A stretch of 64,000 nucleotides of DNA. Source: Dryocola sp. LX212 (lineage in GTDB: Bacteria; Pseudomonadota; Gammaproteobacteria; Enterobacterales; Enterobacteriaceae). Below the pieces are notes generated by a model that worked only from the letters and a program-made list of their open reading frames with translations, ran no database searches and was not told the origin of the DNA. The stretch spans positions 4,154,001 through 4,218,000 of the forward strand of contig CP167917.1 in NCBI GenBank assembly GCA_041504365.1, written 5' to 3'. This document shows positions 43,228-52,054 of this stretch, one piece after another. Numbering within the stretch: position 1 is the stretch's first letter; every line of letters begins with the position of its first letter. A program made the translations under genes and the position numbers.

Positions 43228-45753
43228 TTAACCAATTATTTTGCATTGATTGCCGAAGCAGGAAACATCACCAATCCACATAGCTCCATCTTTGCTGGCG
43301 CTCATCGTTTTACTCATATCAAGCCGGGTATCCTGCTTATTTTCCTGCTGAACGGTAAACTCTGGATAGTGTTTATTGATGTCGATAGCAAAATAGCCCT
43401 CGTCATCGGTAACGGTACTACCGATATGGTTATGTAGCTTTGTACGGGCAATAACCTGTCCGTGTTCATCTACAAGGCGGCCAAATACCGTTACGGTTTT
43501 TTTCACGTTGGCGCTCATATCCACCACGTTGCCCGGATAAAGCGTGAAATTCTTCTTACCGGTATTGACCTGGTAGCTATTTTCCGCATTTTCACTATTG
43601 ACGACCTGCACGTTGTATTTTTTATACGCCGGGAGCGAAATCAGGTTGTTGCCGCTGTGCAGCGGGTACGGCATGTCATTGATAACTGCGTTGAGGTCTT
43701 TGTTAGTGACATCTTCAGGTAGGGTAATAACCACCCCGCTGGTACCCTGAGTGCCGCTGGCCGCAAATTTATTTCCCCAGCCCACGCTGCCCTGGTTGGT
43801 CAGGCTCGCGCTCACGCTGTCGCTACCGGTGCCCTGAACGGAGACCGTACCCTGGGCATATTTTCCTTCGTAGTTGGCATAGCCGTTGTAGGTAGACTGA
43901 TTATCCTGATTGTTATTTAGGGCAATGCTTGTAGAAGCCCCTACGCCATTCACAAAACCATCGAGTTCTTTGTCGTAACCGAGATCCAGGCTGCTGCCAT
44001 TCTCATCGGCAGAGACCCCCACCGAAACGTTGTTGCCTAACGGCAGAGAGAAGTTCAGGCTGACATATTTATCTCGCGAGGTATCTTCCCCATCGTCACG
44101 AATATTGAGCCCCGCATGGAGCTGAATGGAGCCCCATGAATTGGTGTACATGTTGTTGGTGTAGTCAATCTGGGTATAACGTGTTGTTTTTTCGCTATTT
44201 CTGTACGGAAGATCCTTTTCGTAGCTGTAGCTCAGAGAGCCGGCATGATCGACCAGCTCTTCCAGGTTGGCATCCGCACCAACCGTCCAGAATTTATTCT
44301 CGTCAATATCCAGCTCTTTTCCTTCGCGGGTGTTTTCATAGTTGCCCCAAAGCGTCACGACCGGGAAGGCGTAGCTAATGGAAGGAGCAAATGAGCTGGT
44401 ATGATCGGTGGCAATAGCGGTTGATACTGCGAGACTCAGCTGTTCAAAAGGTGAATAGGACAGACTGGTTTCATTCACGGAGGTAGGCCCTTTCTGGTAC
44501 AGAGAAGTCAGCCACTGCAGGTCGCCAAGATTGCCCGCCAGCGACACCCCCGCCATGGCATCGACATCATCGTTCTCACGCTCTTTGCTGTAATGGCTGT
44601 CATGGTGTTTCTGATCGTTGCTATCCAGCTCGTGATGGTCGGTATAGTAGTCACTGTAATCGTCGTCGTAGGTGGCAACCCCGCCCCAAACCTGCCAGTT
44701 TAATCCGCCATCGCCGTTATGATTTTCTGTGGATTTCGGCTTACTGACCCGATACTGGCGCGAAGAAACCTCATCGTTACCGACGATTATTTTTACCGTA
44801 ACGTTGTAGGTCCCACCCGGCAGGCGTGTAGTGTCAAGCTGGTGGCTCCCCATGCTAAAACGCTGGATATCTACCAGCCTACCGCTGCGAAAGACACGCG
44901 CCTCGCCCGCAGAGGGGAGGTAGATGTTGATCGGAATAAGAGAAACAGCAGAGGTATCAGCCAGGGCATTACTGTAGTTGCCATAGCTTGCACCGTAAAA
45001 GACCTGATCCTCAAGCGTCGACACCTGGGCAAAAGACTGCATCCCCCAGCCGTCAACGTATCCCACCTCAAGGTTTCGGCCCTTGAAATCGCGTTCGAAC
45101 AGGGCCCTGTCGAGATCGAGATCGTTATCATTGGAATCAAACTCACCGTCAAGGTAGAGATGATTTTCATTGTAAGAGGTTACGGTATCCAGCGTAATAT
45201 TCGCTTCTAGGTCACTGTCGTTCCCGTCATAAGCATTAATGCTGTAATTGGCCACGCCACTCAGACCCGTATTGACAGCGGGTAGATAGGGGTCTTTTTT
45301 TTGTACCTCAAAAGAATTCTGATTGACCTCCAGAACAGCCTGCATCGTGACAGGGTCGAATGTCAGCTGAGATCCCCCAGGCAAAGTCATGATGCTATTG
45401 GTTACAGGCAGATCTTTAATCGCGGTTAACGACTTTTTTAAGTCGTCGCTCAGGTCATAATTCAGGTTTTCATCCAGGTCGACATGATCGATGAACAGGT
45501 CATCACTTTTTGTAACAAGCGTCAGGGTGCCTATCGATCGAGGCGCAGCATTCTCTTTATTGGAATCATTATCATTGGCATTTTTATCTGTGTTTTTAAT
45601 TAATAATGACACCGGGAGGCCACTGCTTAATACCGCCTTTAAGGATGGTGACAGCAATATGCCCGCGGTTTTTTCCGCTGCAGCCGCTGGGTGCGGGATA
45701 GCGAAGGATGACAATATCCCCAAGAAAAATAAAGAATATTTTATCCTTAGCAT
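43228..45753 (-). CDS. Outer-membrane fimbrial usher, EcpC-like
   Basis: 841 residues, the same length as E. coli EcpC as I recall it. Signal peptide MLRIKYSLFFLGILSSFAIP ending near AAAA. The body is a beta-rich usher pore of the alpha-fimbrial (CS1/ECP) type with a long acidic, Asn/Asp-rich N-terminal third, for example GEFDSNDNDLDLDRALFERD. SAGEARVFRSGRLVDIQRFS and LPGGTYNVTVKIIVG are the conserved plug/middle segments. A carboxypeptidase-regulatory-like domain near the end (VTVFGRLVDEHGQVIARTKL) is followed by a short Cys-containing tail. Secretes and assembles the pilin and adhesin. Follows the chaperone by about 60 bases. Confidence 0.82.
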   Translation of the reverse strand: MLRIKYSLFFLGILSSFAIPHPAAAAEKTAGILLSPSLKAVLSSGLPVSLLIKNTDKNANDNDSNKENAAPRSIGTLTLVTKSDDLFIDHVDLDENLNYDLSDDLKKSLTAIKDLPVTNSIMTLPGGSQLTFDPVTMQAVLEVNQNSFEVQKKDPYLPAVNTGLSGVANYSINAYDGNDSDLEANITLDTVTSYNENHLYLDGEFDSNDNDLDLDRALFERDFKGRNLEVGYVDGWGMQSFAQVSTLEDQVFYGASYGNYSNALADTSAVSLIPINIYLPSAGEARVFRSGRLVDIQRFSMGSHQLDTTRLPGGTYNVTVKIIVGNDEVSSRQYRVSKPKSTENHNGDGGLNWQVWGGVATYDDDYSDYYTDHHELDSNDQKHHDSHYSKERENDDVDAMAGVSLAGNLGDLQWLTSLYQKGPTSVNETSLSYSPFEQLSLAVSTAIATDHTSSFAPSISYAFPVVTLWGNYENTREGKELDIDENKFWTVGADANLEELVDHAGSLSYSYEKDLPYRNSEKTTRYTQIDYTNNMYTNSWGSIQLHAGLNIRDDGEDTSRDKYVSLNFSLPLGNNVSVGVSADENGSSLDLGYDKELDGFVNGVGASTSIALNNNQDNQSTYNGYANYEGKYAQGTVSVQGTGSDSVSASLTNQGSVGWGNKFAASGTQGTSGVVITLPEDVTNKDLNAVINDMPYPLHSGNNLISLPAYKKYNVQVVNSENAENSYQVNTGKKNFTLYPGNVVDMSANVKKTVTVFGRLVDEHGQVIARTKLHNHIGSTVTDDEGYFAIDINKHYPEFTVQQENKQDTRLDMSKTMSASKDGAMWIGDVSCFGNQCKIIG

Positions 45754-45814
45754 AATTTAATTCCTTTAACCAGAGAGTAGTCTTGACGTCGCTGCATGCT
45801 ACGAGCAAGAAATA

Positions 45815-46528
45815 TTATTTATTAACCGTTTTAAAATCGTTACCCTGCCAGTATCCGAGCGAAGAGTGTTTGCTATTAAGTTTAACTATCTTAAACTTAT
45901 ATTCCTTGCCTGGACCCACATAGCTATTTTCCTGGCAAATATTATTTGTCTCTGGACTTGGCTTAATACAGTCTCCGTAAGCCACCGCTTTAAAGGAGAC
46001 ATTCCCGGAATTGATGATCCCATTTTTACCTGCATCATATTTTGCCAGGTAATTTGCATTTACAGGTGGGGCGACAAGAATCGTGGAGATTTTCGCCACA
46101 GCCATAACCTGCGTTACTTTTTGCGCATCAGGGTGATTGCTTGAGGAAAGGGCCTCATCCTGCCACTTAATTGCATAATAGCGTTCGGTCCCATCCTTCG
46201 GGCCTTTGTAATCAAATTGAATACGTGCTTTCTGCCCTGGCGATAATAACAGCTTAGAAGGCGTGTAAAGCACTTCGTCATTGGCGCGCTTGAGCGATTT
46301 TGCCGTATAGGGGGAATCTATTTTATCTACATTGATGGTGATCAGGTGCGCTGATTTAGTATCCGGGTTATCAATGGCTATCGATACTTTATTAGTGGCC
46401 GGATTAATTTCAGCTGTTGGCGCACCGATTCCCAGAGCCATAACTTGACCTGAAGCGAACAGTGTGGTCAACAATGTTCCCATCGTGAATGAGGTACGTA
46501 AAAACTTATTAGATTGACTTAAGAGCAC
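45815..46528 (-). CDS. Fimbrial periplasmic chaperone, EcpB-like
   Basis: 237 residues from GTG 46528, which has GAGG upstream; ATG 46483 is an alternative. Signal peptide ends near GQVMA. The chaperone core is recognisable: LYTPSKLLLSPGQKARIQFD, YKGPKDGTERYYAIKWQDEA, and AKISTILVAPP. The C-terminal part has AYGDCIKPS and SLGYWQGNDFKTVNK, closely paralleling the CLK...WQGDKF ending of E. coli EcpB. It caps pilin and adhesin subunits in the periplasm. The operon lacks the second chaperone (EcpE) present in the E. coli operon. Confidence 0.84.
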   Translation of the reverse strand: MLLSQSNKFLRTSFTMGTLLTTLFASGQVMALGIGAPTAEINPATNKVSIAIDNPDTKSAHLITINVDKIDSPYTAKSLKRANDEVLYTPSKLLLSPGQKARIQFDYKGPKDGTERYYAIKWQDEALSSSNHPDAQKVTQVMAVAKISTILVAPPVNANYLAKYDAGKNGIINSGNVSFKAVAYGDCIKPSPETNNICQENSYVGPGKEYKFKIVKLNSKHSSLGYWQGNDFKTVNK

Positions 46529-46552
46529 AAGGGTAACCTCTGTAACTTTACG

Positions 46553-46580
46553 GAAAAAAAGGAACCTGAAGGGTTCCTTT
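46553..46580 (-). terminator. Intra-operon hairpin between pilin and chaperone genes
   Basis: Minus strand GGAACC-CTTCA-GGTTCC then TTTTTTT: a genuine intrinsic-terminator shape 45 bases after the pilin stop and before the chaperone GTG. Partial read-through would give much more pilin than chaperone, usher and adhesin. Confidence 0.85.
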
Positions 46581-46626
46581 TTAATGGATATTGAGCGCGC
46601 CTTCTATGGCAGCTCAAGCATATAGC

Positions 46627-47226
46627 TTATGCAGCGTCGTCAGCAGTCCAGGTTGCCTTGAACTCAGCAGTTACAACACCTGAGTAAATGCCGTCTGGCA
46701 TCAGGCTTGCATCAGTAACCGATGCACCGGTAGCATCGGCGAAGTTACCCAGGCGCGCTTCAAAGTAAGAGCTGCCTTTTTCAATGCCGTCAGACAGGCC
46801 GGTCAGTGTTTCCAGACCGTGGAAGGTGTTAGTCTCATCGTTCAGAGTCGTCCAGGTGTCCTGCTCCAGCGCAGTACCGTTAGCACTTAAGATAACGTCC
46901 ATAGAAGCACCGCTCGCATCCTGTACGGATTTCTGCGCGTTAGCACGGGTTTCCAGTTTGAATGCTGTTGCATTCATACCGGTGTTATCAACGGTCACAT
47001 CAAACAGCGCCTGCGCCTGGTTGAAGTTACCGGTGGTACCGTCAGTGCTTTTCGCATACTGGAAATCAATTGAGCCACGTGGAGTAACAACCAGTTTAGC
47101 CGAGCTGTCTTTGGTCGCAGTAACATTCCATGACGCTGAATCGTTAGCTACGGTTTCCGCAGCAAAAGCGGATACGGTGGACAGAGCAAGAGCGGTGAGT
47201 ACGGCAATACGCGCAATGTTTTTCAT
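46627..47226 (-). CDS. Major fimbrial subunit, EcpA-like (alpha-fimbriae)
   Basis: 199 residues from ATG 47226 (MKNIARIAVLTALALSTVSA; cleavage near FAAE). Start chosen because the frame up to 47322 has no signal peptide and AAGGATG precedes this ATG. The mature protein has SWNVTATKDSSAKLVVTPRG, SIDFQYAKSTDG and LMPDGIYSGVVTAEFKATW, matching the layout of E. coli common-pilus subunit EcpA (ATWSATAKKDTTSKLVVTP... WSGDVSVQFDATW). No cysteines in the mature part, typical for alpha-fimbrial pilins. First gene of the operon, followed by a terminator-like hairpin. Confidence 0.86.
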   Translation of the reverse strand: MKNIARIAVLTALALSTVSAFAAETVANDSASWNVTATKDSSAKLVVTPRGSIDFQYAKSTDGTTGNFNQAQALFDVTVDNTGMNATAFKLETRANAQKSVQDASGASMDVILSANGTALEQDTWTTLNDETNTFHGLETLTGLSDGIEKGSSYFEARLGNFADATGASVTDASLMPDGIYSGVVTAEFKATWTADDAA

Positions 47227-48075
47227 TTTACATCCTTTATAAATCAGTATTGGGTCGCGACAATGGTGTCTGTACGGTTTCATCACACATTGTTGCGAGA
47301 CATAGTCTTTTGCATTTTTCATCTCAAAATAAGCATGAGCACCCTATATAACAAACCACTCACTTTGCATGGCAGGTTCATAGCCTTACAAAATAAATAA
47401 GATGCTTTTGTGCTCTCATACTGATCCTGAGTTGAAAACTTTCCTTAAAAACACCCTATATAAGGAGCAAAAGAATAAACGTTGCCCGACATTACATCGG
47501 CCAAACTTGAACTTTCTTTTATTCCTTTATAGGTGTTATCAAAAGGCCACTTTAGTTACCTACCGTAGTGACGTGGGGTTACTATACCTGTGAGAATAAA
47601 AACGCCATCGTCCATTAATGGATTTGTATAGGTATGTAAAGAACTCAGCGACCCTATACGCCTGATATCTACAGGGTTATTCATGATTTTGTTAATTTGT
47701 ACAAATATAAACTTTATCTTGCTGGCGAGTGTTGCTTTGTGCCTCGAGTGGCCTATACCCGGGGACGGTCCAGCTGTGTGTACTTCAAGGCCGAAAAGAA
47801 AGTTTAGCCGTATTACCTGATCCACCTGTAAAAAGCGGTATCGAGTATCCCCAGCGGACGGCAGTCTAAGCGCGAACATCTCCAGTTCAGCCTGATTGCT
47901 GGCAAAGACGGTTTGCTGTTCGATGAGTAGTGACCTGTTGACCGGCACAGCCCCTCTTTAATAATTTAAATTTAAACATTTTTCCGGTGGTTTTCTGAGC
48001 GCCGTTGCGGGTATTTTCCCCTCCCAAACTGGGAGCAGAGGTACTTCATCGCTGTTGGTCATTGAGGAAATCATC
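47227..48075. other. Upstream region of the fimbrial operon, no secure gene
   Basis: About 850 AT-rich bases. It must hold the promoter of the fimbrial operon; no ecpR-like regulator is readable. The only sizeable frame is 47556-47948 (minus), listed separately as doubtful. A CCTCCCAAACTGGGAG dyad lies at about 48021-48036, just before the lipoprotein gene. Confidence 0.5.
47556..47948 (-). CDS. Doubtful hypothetical protein
   Basis: 130-codon frame starting at GTG 47948 with an AGAGGGG site four bases upstream: MPVNRSLLIEQQTVFASNQA, ELEMFALRLPSAGDTRYRFL. The first 55 residues look protein-like, the rest less so (NKIMNNPVDIRRIGSLSSLH). I do not recognise it. It could be a real small regulator next to the fimbrial operon, a truncated remnant, or a chance frame. 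Confidence 0.25.
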   Translation of the reverse strand: MPVNRSLLIEQQTVFASNQAELEMFALRLPSAGDTRYRFLQVDQVIRLNFLFGLEVHTAGPSPGIGHSRHKATLASKIKFIFVQINKIMNNPVDIRRIGSLSSLHTYTNPLMDDGVFILTGIVTPRHYGR

Positions 48076-48471
48076 ATGTTCAAAAAATCCATCTTACTGC
48101 TGGCGCTGCTGCTGACCGGCTGCGCAAACCATGTCGACAAGACGGTCAATGCCGTCAACCAAATCACGCTTCCTGCGGTCACCGCGACCACCGACAGCCA
48201 GGCGAACCCGGCAGAACTCCAGAGTATGCATGCTTCGAACCAGACAATCATCGGGCGTCTGACCGCAGAGATTAAAGAAGATCAGAACGTCTATGAGGCC
48301 CGCACCGACGATATCCTCAACCCCCACAGCGAGATCCACGCTACCTTCAAAGCGCTAACCCAGCTTGAAGAGATGAACCAACTCAACGATTTATATCTCA
48401 AAGATAAGAACACATCGGGCCTGGGGATGATTACAACTGCGCTCAAGCCGCTGGCAGATAAATCTGCTTAA
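48076..48471 (+). CDS. Small lipoprotein of unknown function
   Basis: 131 residues: lipoprotein signal MFKKSILLLALLLTGC with lipobox LLTGC, then a charged helical body (ASNQTIIGRLTAEIKEDQNV) and ending TALKPLADKSA. ATG 48076 is chosen because it gives the signal peptide, with TGAGGA upstream. I cannot assign a family. It lies between the fimbrial operon and sitA, separated from both, so it is probably transcribed on its own. Confidence 0.75.
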   Translation: MFKKSILLLALLLTGCANHVDKTVNAVNQITLPAVTATTDSQANPAELQSMHASNQTIIGRLTAEIKEDQNVYEARTDDILNPHSEIHATFKALTQLEEMNQLNDLYLKDKNTSGLGMITTALKPLADKSA

Positions 48472-48484
48472 ACCCTACCCCCTA

Positions 48485-48503
48485 ATCAAATGATAATTAT
48501 TTG
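48485..48503 (+). promoter_or_regulatory. Fur-like box upstream of sitA
   Basis: AATGATAATTATTTG resembles the Fur GATAAT-repeat consensus. In Salmonella sitABCD is repressed by Fur and MntR. Confidence 0.55.
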
Positions 48504-48508
48504 CGTTT

Positions 48509-48530
48509 AAACATAGCTACGGCTATGTTT
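48509..48530 (+). promoter_or_regulatory. MntR-type operator upstream of sitA
   Basis: AACATAGC-TACG-GCTATGTT, a perfect 8-bp inverted repeat with a 4-base spacer, as in enterobacterial MntR boxes of mntH. A second related dyad, TATAGCAATAGCTATA, follows at about 48531-48546. The site is about 50 bases before the sitA start, so it should overlap the promoter. Confidence 0.75.
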
Positions 48531-48578
48531 TATAGCAATAGCTATATTTGTGCGTTTATCAGGCGATAAGGGGATGTC

Positions 48579-49496
48579 ATGTTCGGAAAGGCAGCGGCAA
48601 ACAAACTGGTGGTAGCTGGCGTCATGGCGGCGCTGATGTTCTCTTCGGCGCAGGCGTGGGCGAAGGATAAATTTAAAGTCGTTACCACCTTTACCGTTAT
48701 CGCGGATATGGCAAAAAACGTGGCGGGTGACGCAGCTGACGTGGAGTCCATCACCAAAGCGGGTGCGGAGATCCACGAATACCAGCCCACGCCAGGGGAT
48801 ATCCGCCGGGCGCAGGGCGCGAAGCTCATTTTAGCCAACGGGCTGAACCTTGAACTCTGGTTCCAGAAGTTTTACCAGCATCTCAACGGTGTGCCGGAGG
48901 TGGTTGTCTCCACCGGCATTACCCCCACCAGCATTACCGAAGGGCCGTACGACGGCAAACCGAACCCGCACGCCTGGATGTCACCGAATAACGCATTAAT
49001 TTATGTCGATAACATTCGTGATGCGTTCAGCAAATATGATCCTGATAATGCGGCCATCTACGCAAAAAACGCCGAAACCTATAAGCAAAAGATTAAAGAA
49101 ACCCTGCAACCGTTGCAAAACGAACTGGCAAAGATCCCGGAGGATAAGCGCTGGCTGGTGACCAGCGAAGGGGCGTTCTCTTATCTCGCCAACGACTTTA
49201 AGCTGAAAGAGCTGTACCTGTGGCCGATAAACGCCGACCAGCAGGGCACGCCGCAGCAGGTGCGCAAGGTGATCGACACCATTCGCAAAAACGCTATTCC
49301 GGTAATTTTCAGCGAAAGCACCATCTCCGATAAGCCCGCCCGCCAGGTTGCCCGCGAAGCCGGTGCGCACTACGGCGGTGTGCTGTATGTGGATTCCCTG
49401 AGCGCGGCAGATGGCCCGGTTCCTGGCTATCTCGACCTTTTGCGCGTCACAACCGCGACCATCGTTAAAGGCATTAACGAAGGAGCGCAAAAATGA
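48579..49496 (+). CDS. sitA: Manganese/iron ABC transporter substrate-binding protein
   Basis: Periplasmic cluster A-I metal-binding protein, 305 residues, signal peptide ending AQAWA. The four expected metal ligands can be located: His in [11 protein letters not shown], His in [10 protein letters not shown], Glu in [11 protein letters not shown], Asp in [11 protein letters not shown]. Start ATG 48579 follows AAGGGG. Its stop overlaps the start of sitB by four bases. Operon sitABCD takes up Mn(II) and Fe(II). Confidence 0.96.
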   Translation: MFGKAAANKLVVAGVMAALMFSSAQAWAKDKFKVVTTFTVIADMAKNVAGDAADVESITKAGAEIHEYQPTPGDIRRAQGAKLILANGLNLELWFQKFYQHLNGVPEVVVSTGITPTSITEGPYDGKPNPHAWMSPNNALIYVDNIRDAFSKYDPDNAAIYAKNAETYKQKIKETLQPLQNELAKIPEDKRWLVTSEGAFSYLANDFKLKELYLWPINADQQGTPQQVRKVIDTIRKNAIPVIFSESTISDKPARQVAREAGAHYGGVLYVDSLSAADGPVPGYLDLLRVTTATIVKGINEGAQK

Positions 49497-50302
49497 CGGA
49501 CAAATTCGGTATCTCCGTTCAGGACGCCAGCGTCACCTACCGCAACGGCCACACCGCGCTGCGGGACGCAACGTTCACCATCCCGACCGGTACCATCGCC
49601 GCGCTGGTTGGCGTTAACGGCTCCGGCAAATCTACCCTTTTCAAAGCGATCATGGGCTTCGTACACCTGGCGAAAGGTTCAATTTCGATTCTTGGCATGC
49701 CGACCAAAAAAGCGCTGCGCCAGAATATCGTCTCCTATGTGCCCCAGTCAGAGGACGTGGACTGGTCATTCCCCGTTCTTGTGGAAGACGTGGTAATGAT
49801 GGGGCGTTATGGCCACATGGGGATGCTGCGCATTCCGGGCAAGGCTGATAAACAGGCCGTGGACCAAGCGCTGGCCCGCGTGGGGATGAGCGATTTCCGC
49901 CACCGGCAGATTGGCGAGCTGTCCGGCGGGCAGAAAAAGCGCGTGTTTCTCGCCCGCGCCATCGCCCAGGACGGCCAGGTCATACTGCTGGACGAGCCGT
50001 TCACCGGGGTGGATGTCAAAACCGAGGAGCAGATCATCGGCCTGCTGCGTGAACTGCGCGACGAAGGCCGCACTATGCTGGTCGCCACTCATAACCTCGG
50101 CGCGGTCACCGACTACTGCGACCAGACCGTGCTGGTGAAAGGCACCGTTCTCGCCTACGGCCCCACCCGCGAAACCTTCACCCAGGAAAACCTCGAAATC
50201 GCCTTCAGTGGCGTGCTGCGTCACGTCACCCTGACGGGCCTGGAAACCAGCGTGGTAACGGACGATGAACGCCCGTTTATTCGCGCCGTAAAAGGGGAGT
50301 AG
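49493..50302 (+). CDS. sitB: Manganese/iron ABC transporter ATP-binding protein
   Basis: 269-residue ATPase with Walker [10 protein letters not shown], signature LSGGQKKR, Walker B VILLDEP and the switch His in VATHN. Drives the SitC-SitD permease. Overlaps sitA by four bases and is three bases from sitC. Confidence 0.96.
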   Translation: MTDKFGISVQDASVTYRNGHTALRDATFTIPTGTIAALVGVNGSGKSTLFKAIMGFVHLAKGSISILGMPTKKALRQNIVSYVPQSEDVDWSFPVLVEDVVMMGRYGHMGMLRIPGKADKQAVDQALARVGMSDFRHRQIGELSGGQKKRVFLARAIAQDGQVILLDEPFTGVDVKTEEQIIGLLRELRDEGRTMLVATHNLGAVTDYCDQTVLVKGTVLAYGPTRETFTQENLEIAFSGVLRHVTLTGLETSVVTDDERPFIRAVKGE

Positions 50303-50305
50303 CCG

Positions 50306-51163
50306 ATGAGCATCCTGTTTGAGCCGTTCTCCTATGGCTACATGTTCAACGCCATCTGGGTATCCGCGCTGGTCGGCGGCGTCTGCGCTTTTCTGTCGTG
50401 TTACCTGATGCTGAAAGGCTGGTCATTGATTGGCGACGCGCTCTCGCACGCCATCGTGCCGGGCGTGGCGGGCGCTTATATGCTTGGCCTGCCCTTCTCC
50501 ATCGGCGCCTTCTTCTCCGGCGGACTGGCGGCAGCCACCATGCTGTTTCTTAACCAGCGCACGCGCCTGCGGGAGGACACCATCATCGGGCTGATCTTCT
50601 CGTCGTTCTTCGGCCTCGGGCTGTTTATGGTGTCGCTGAACCCGACGTCGGTAAATATTCAGACCATCGTACTCGGCAATATTCTGGCTATCGCCCCGGC
50701 GGATATCGTCCAGCTTGCGGTCCTCGGTTTCGTGTCGCTGGCGATCCTGCTGGTGAAGTGGAAAGACCTGATGGTCACCTTCTTCGATGAAAACCACGCC
50801 CGCTCCATTGGCCTGAACCCCACCTTACTTAAGGGGCTGTTTTTTACACTGCTTTCAGTGACCACGGTTGCGGCGCTGCAAACCGTTGGCGCGTTTCTGG
50901 TGATTTGCATGGTGGTGACGCCGGGCGCGACGGCTTATTTGCTAACCGACCGCTTCCCGAAATTACTAATGATTTCCGTAGCGCTGGGGACGGTAACCAG
51001 CGCGGTCGGCACCTACGTCAGCTACTATCTGGACGGCGCAACGGGCGGCATCATCGTCGTGCTGCAAACCATTCTGTTCCTGCTGGCCTTTATCTTTGCA
51101 CCGAAGCACGGCCTGCTGGCAAACCGCAAACGCGCGCGTCTCGCGCAGGGAGCCATCCAGTGA
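50306..51163 (+). CDS. sitC: Manganese/iron ABC transporter permease SitC
   Basis: 285-residue ABC-3-type permease with about eight hydrophobic helices (MSILFEPFSYGYMFNAIWVS...). Conserved DALSHAIVPGVAGAY segment. It overlaps sitD by four bases (GTGA). Confidence 0.95.
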   Translation: MSILFEPFSYGYMFNAIWVSALVGGVCAFLSCYLMLKGWSLIGDALSHAIVPGVAGAYMLGLPFSIGAFFSGGLAAATMLFLNQRTRLREDTIIGLIFSSFFGLGLFMVSLNPTSVNIQTIVLGNILAIAPADIVQLAVLGFVSLAILLVKWKDLMVTFFDENHARSIGLNPTLLKGLFFTLLSVTTVAALQTVGAFLVICMVVTPGATAYLLTDRFPKLLMISVALGTVTSAVGTYVSYYLDGATGGIIVVLQTILFLLAFIFAPKHGLLANRKRARLAQGAIQ

Positions 51164-52005
51164 GCCTAATCGACACGCTGCTTTCGCCGTTTCAGTTCGA
51201 TTTTATGGTTAACGCGCTGGCGATAACCGCGCTGATAGCCGTACCCTGCGCCCTGCTCTCCTGTTTCCTGGTGCTGAAAGGCTGGGCGCTGATGGGCGAT
51301 GCCATGAGCCACGCGGTGTTCCCTGGCGTGGTGCTGGCCTGGATGGTCGGCCTGCCGCTGGGCATCGGCGCTTTTATCGCGGGCTTATTCTGCGCTTTGG
51401 CGACCGGCTACGTGCAGGACAACAGCCGCATCAAGCGCGATACGGTGATGGGGATTGTCTTCTCCGGCATGTTTGGCGCCGGGCTGGTGCTCTACGTCTA
51501 CCTGAAGCCGGAGATCCACCTCGACCATATCCTGTTTGGCGATATGCTAGGGGTCGGCTTTGCGGACATCGTTCAGACGGGGATTATCGCGCTGCTCACC
51601 GCCGCGATTGTCTTTGTGAAGTGGAAAGATTTTCTGCTGCATGCCTTCGACCCCACCCAGGCGCAGGCGTCAGGTCTTAACGTCAGGCTGCTGCACTACG
51701 GGATGCTGTGCATGGTGGCGCTGACTATCGTGGCGGCGCTGAAAGCCGTGGGGATTATTCTGGCAATCTCGCTGCTCATCGCACCTGGCGCCATAGCCTC
51801 GCTGCTGACCCGCACCTTCCTGTCGATGATGCTGACCGCGTTGGCTACCGCCCTGTGCGTCTCGTTTATCGGCGTTTATGCCTCGTTCTTTATCGACAGC
51901 GCTCCAGCCCCGACCATCGTCGTGCTTTCGGCCCTCGTGTTCATCGCGGCGTTAATCTGGTCGTCCCGCAAACAGGCGAAGCTGGAGGCCGGACAGCTAA
52001 CCTGA
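51160..52005 (+). CDS. sitD: Manganese/iron ABC transporter permease SitD
   Basis: 281 residues from GTG 51160 (MSLIDTLLSPFQFDFMVNAL), the start that couples to sitC; the longer frame from 50905 lies in sitC. Paralogous to SitC, with MGDAMSHAVFPGVVLAW. About seven to eight membrane helices. Last gene of the operon. Confidence 0.95.
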   Translation: MSLIDTLLSPFQFDFMVNALAITALIAVPCALLSCFLVLKGWALMGDAMSHAVFPGVVLAWMVGLPLGIGAFIAGLFCALATGYVQDNSRIKRDTVMGIVFSGMFGAGLVLYVYLKPEIHLDHILFGDMLGVGFADIVQTGIIALLTAAIVFVKWKDFLLHAFDPTQAQASGLNVRLLHYGMLCMVALTIVAALKAVGIILAISLLIAPGAIASLLTRTFLSMMLTALATALCVSFIGVYASFFIDSAPAPTIVVLSALVFIAALIWSSRKQAKLEAGQLT

Positions 52006-52054
52006 TCTGTGGTACAAAGTACCACATTATTATCCTTACTTTCAGGGACGCGCC

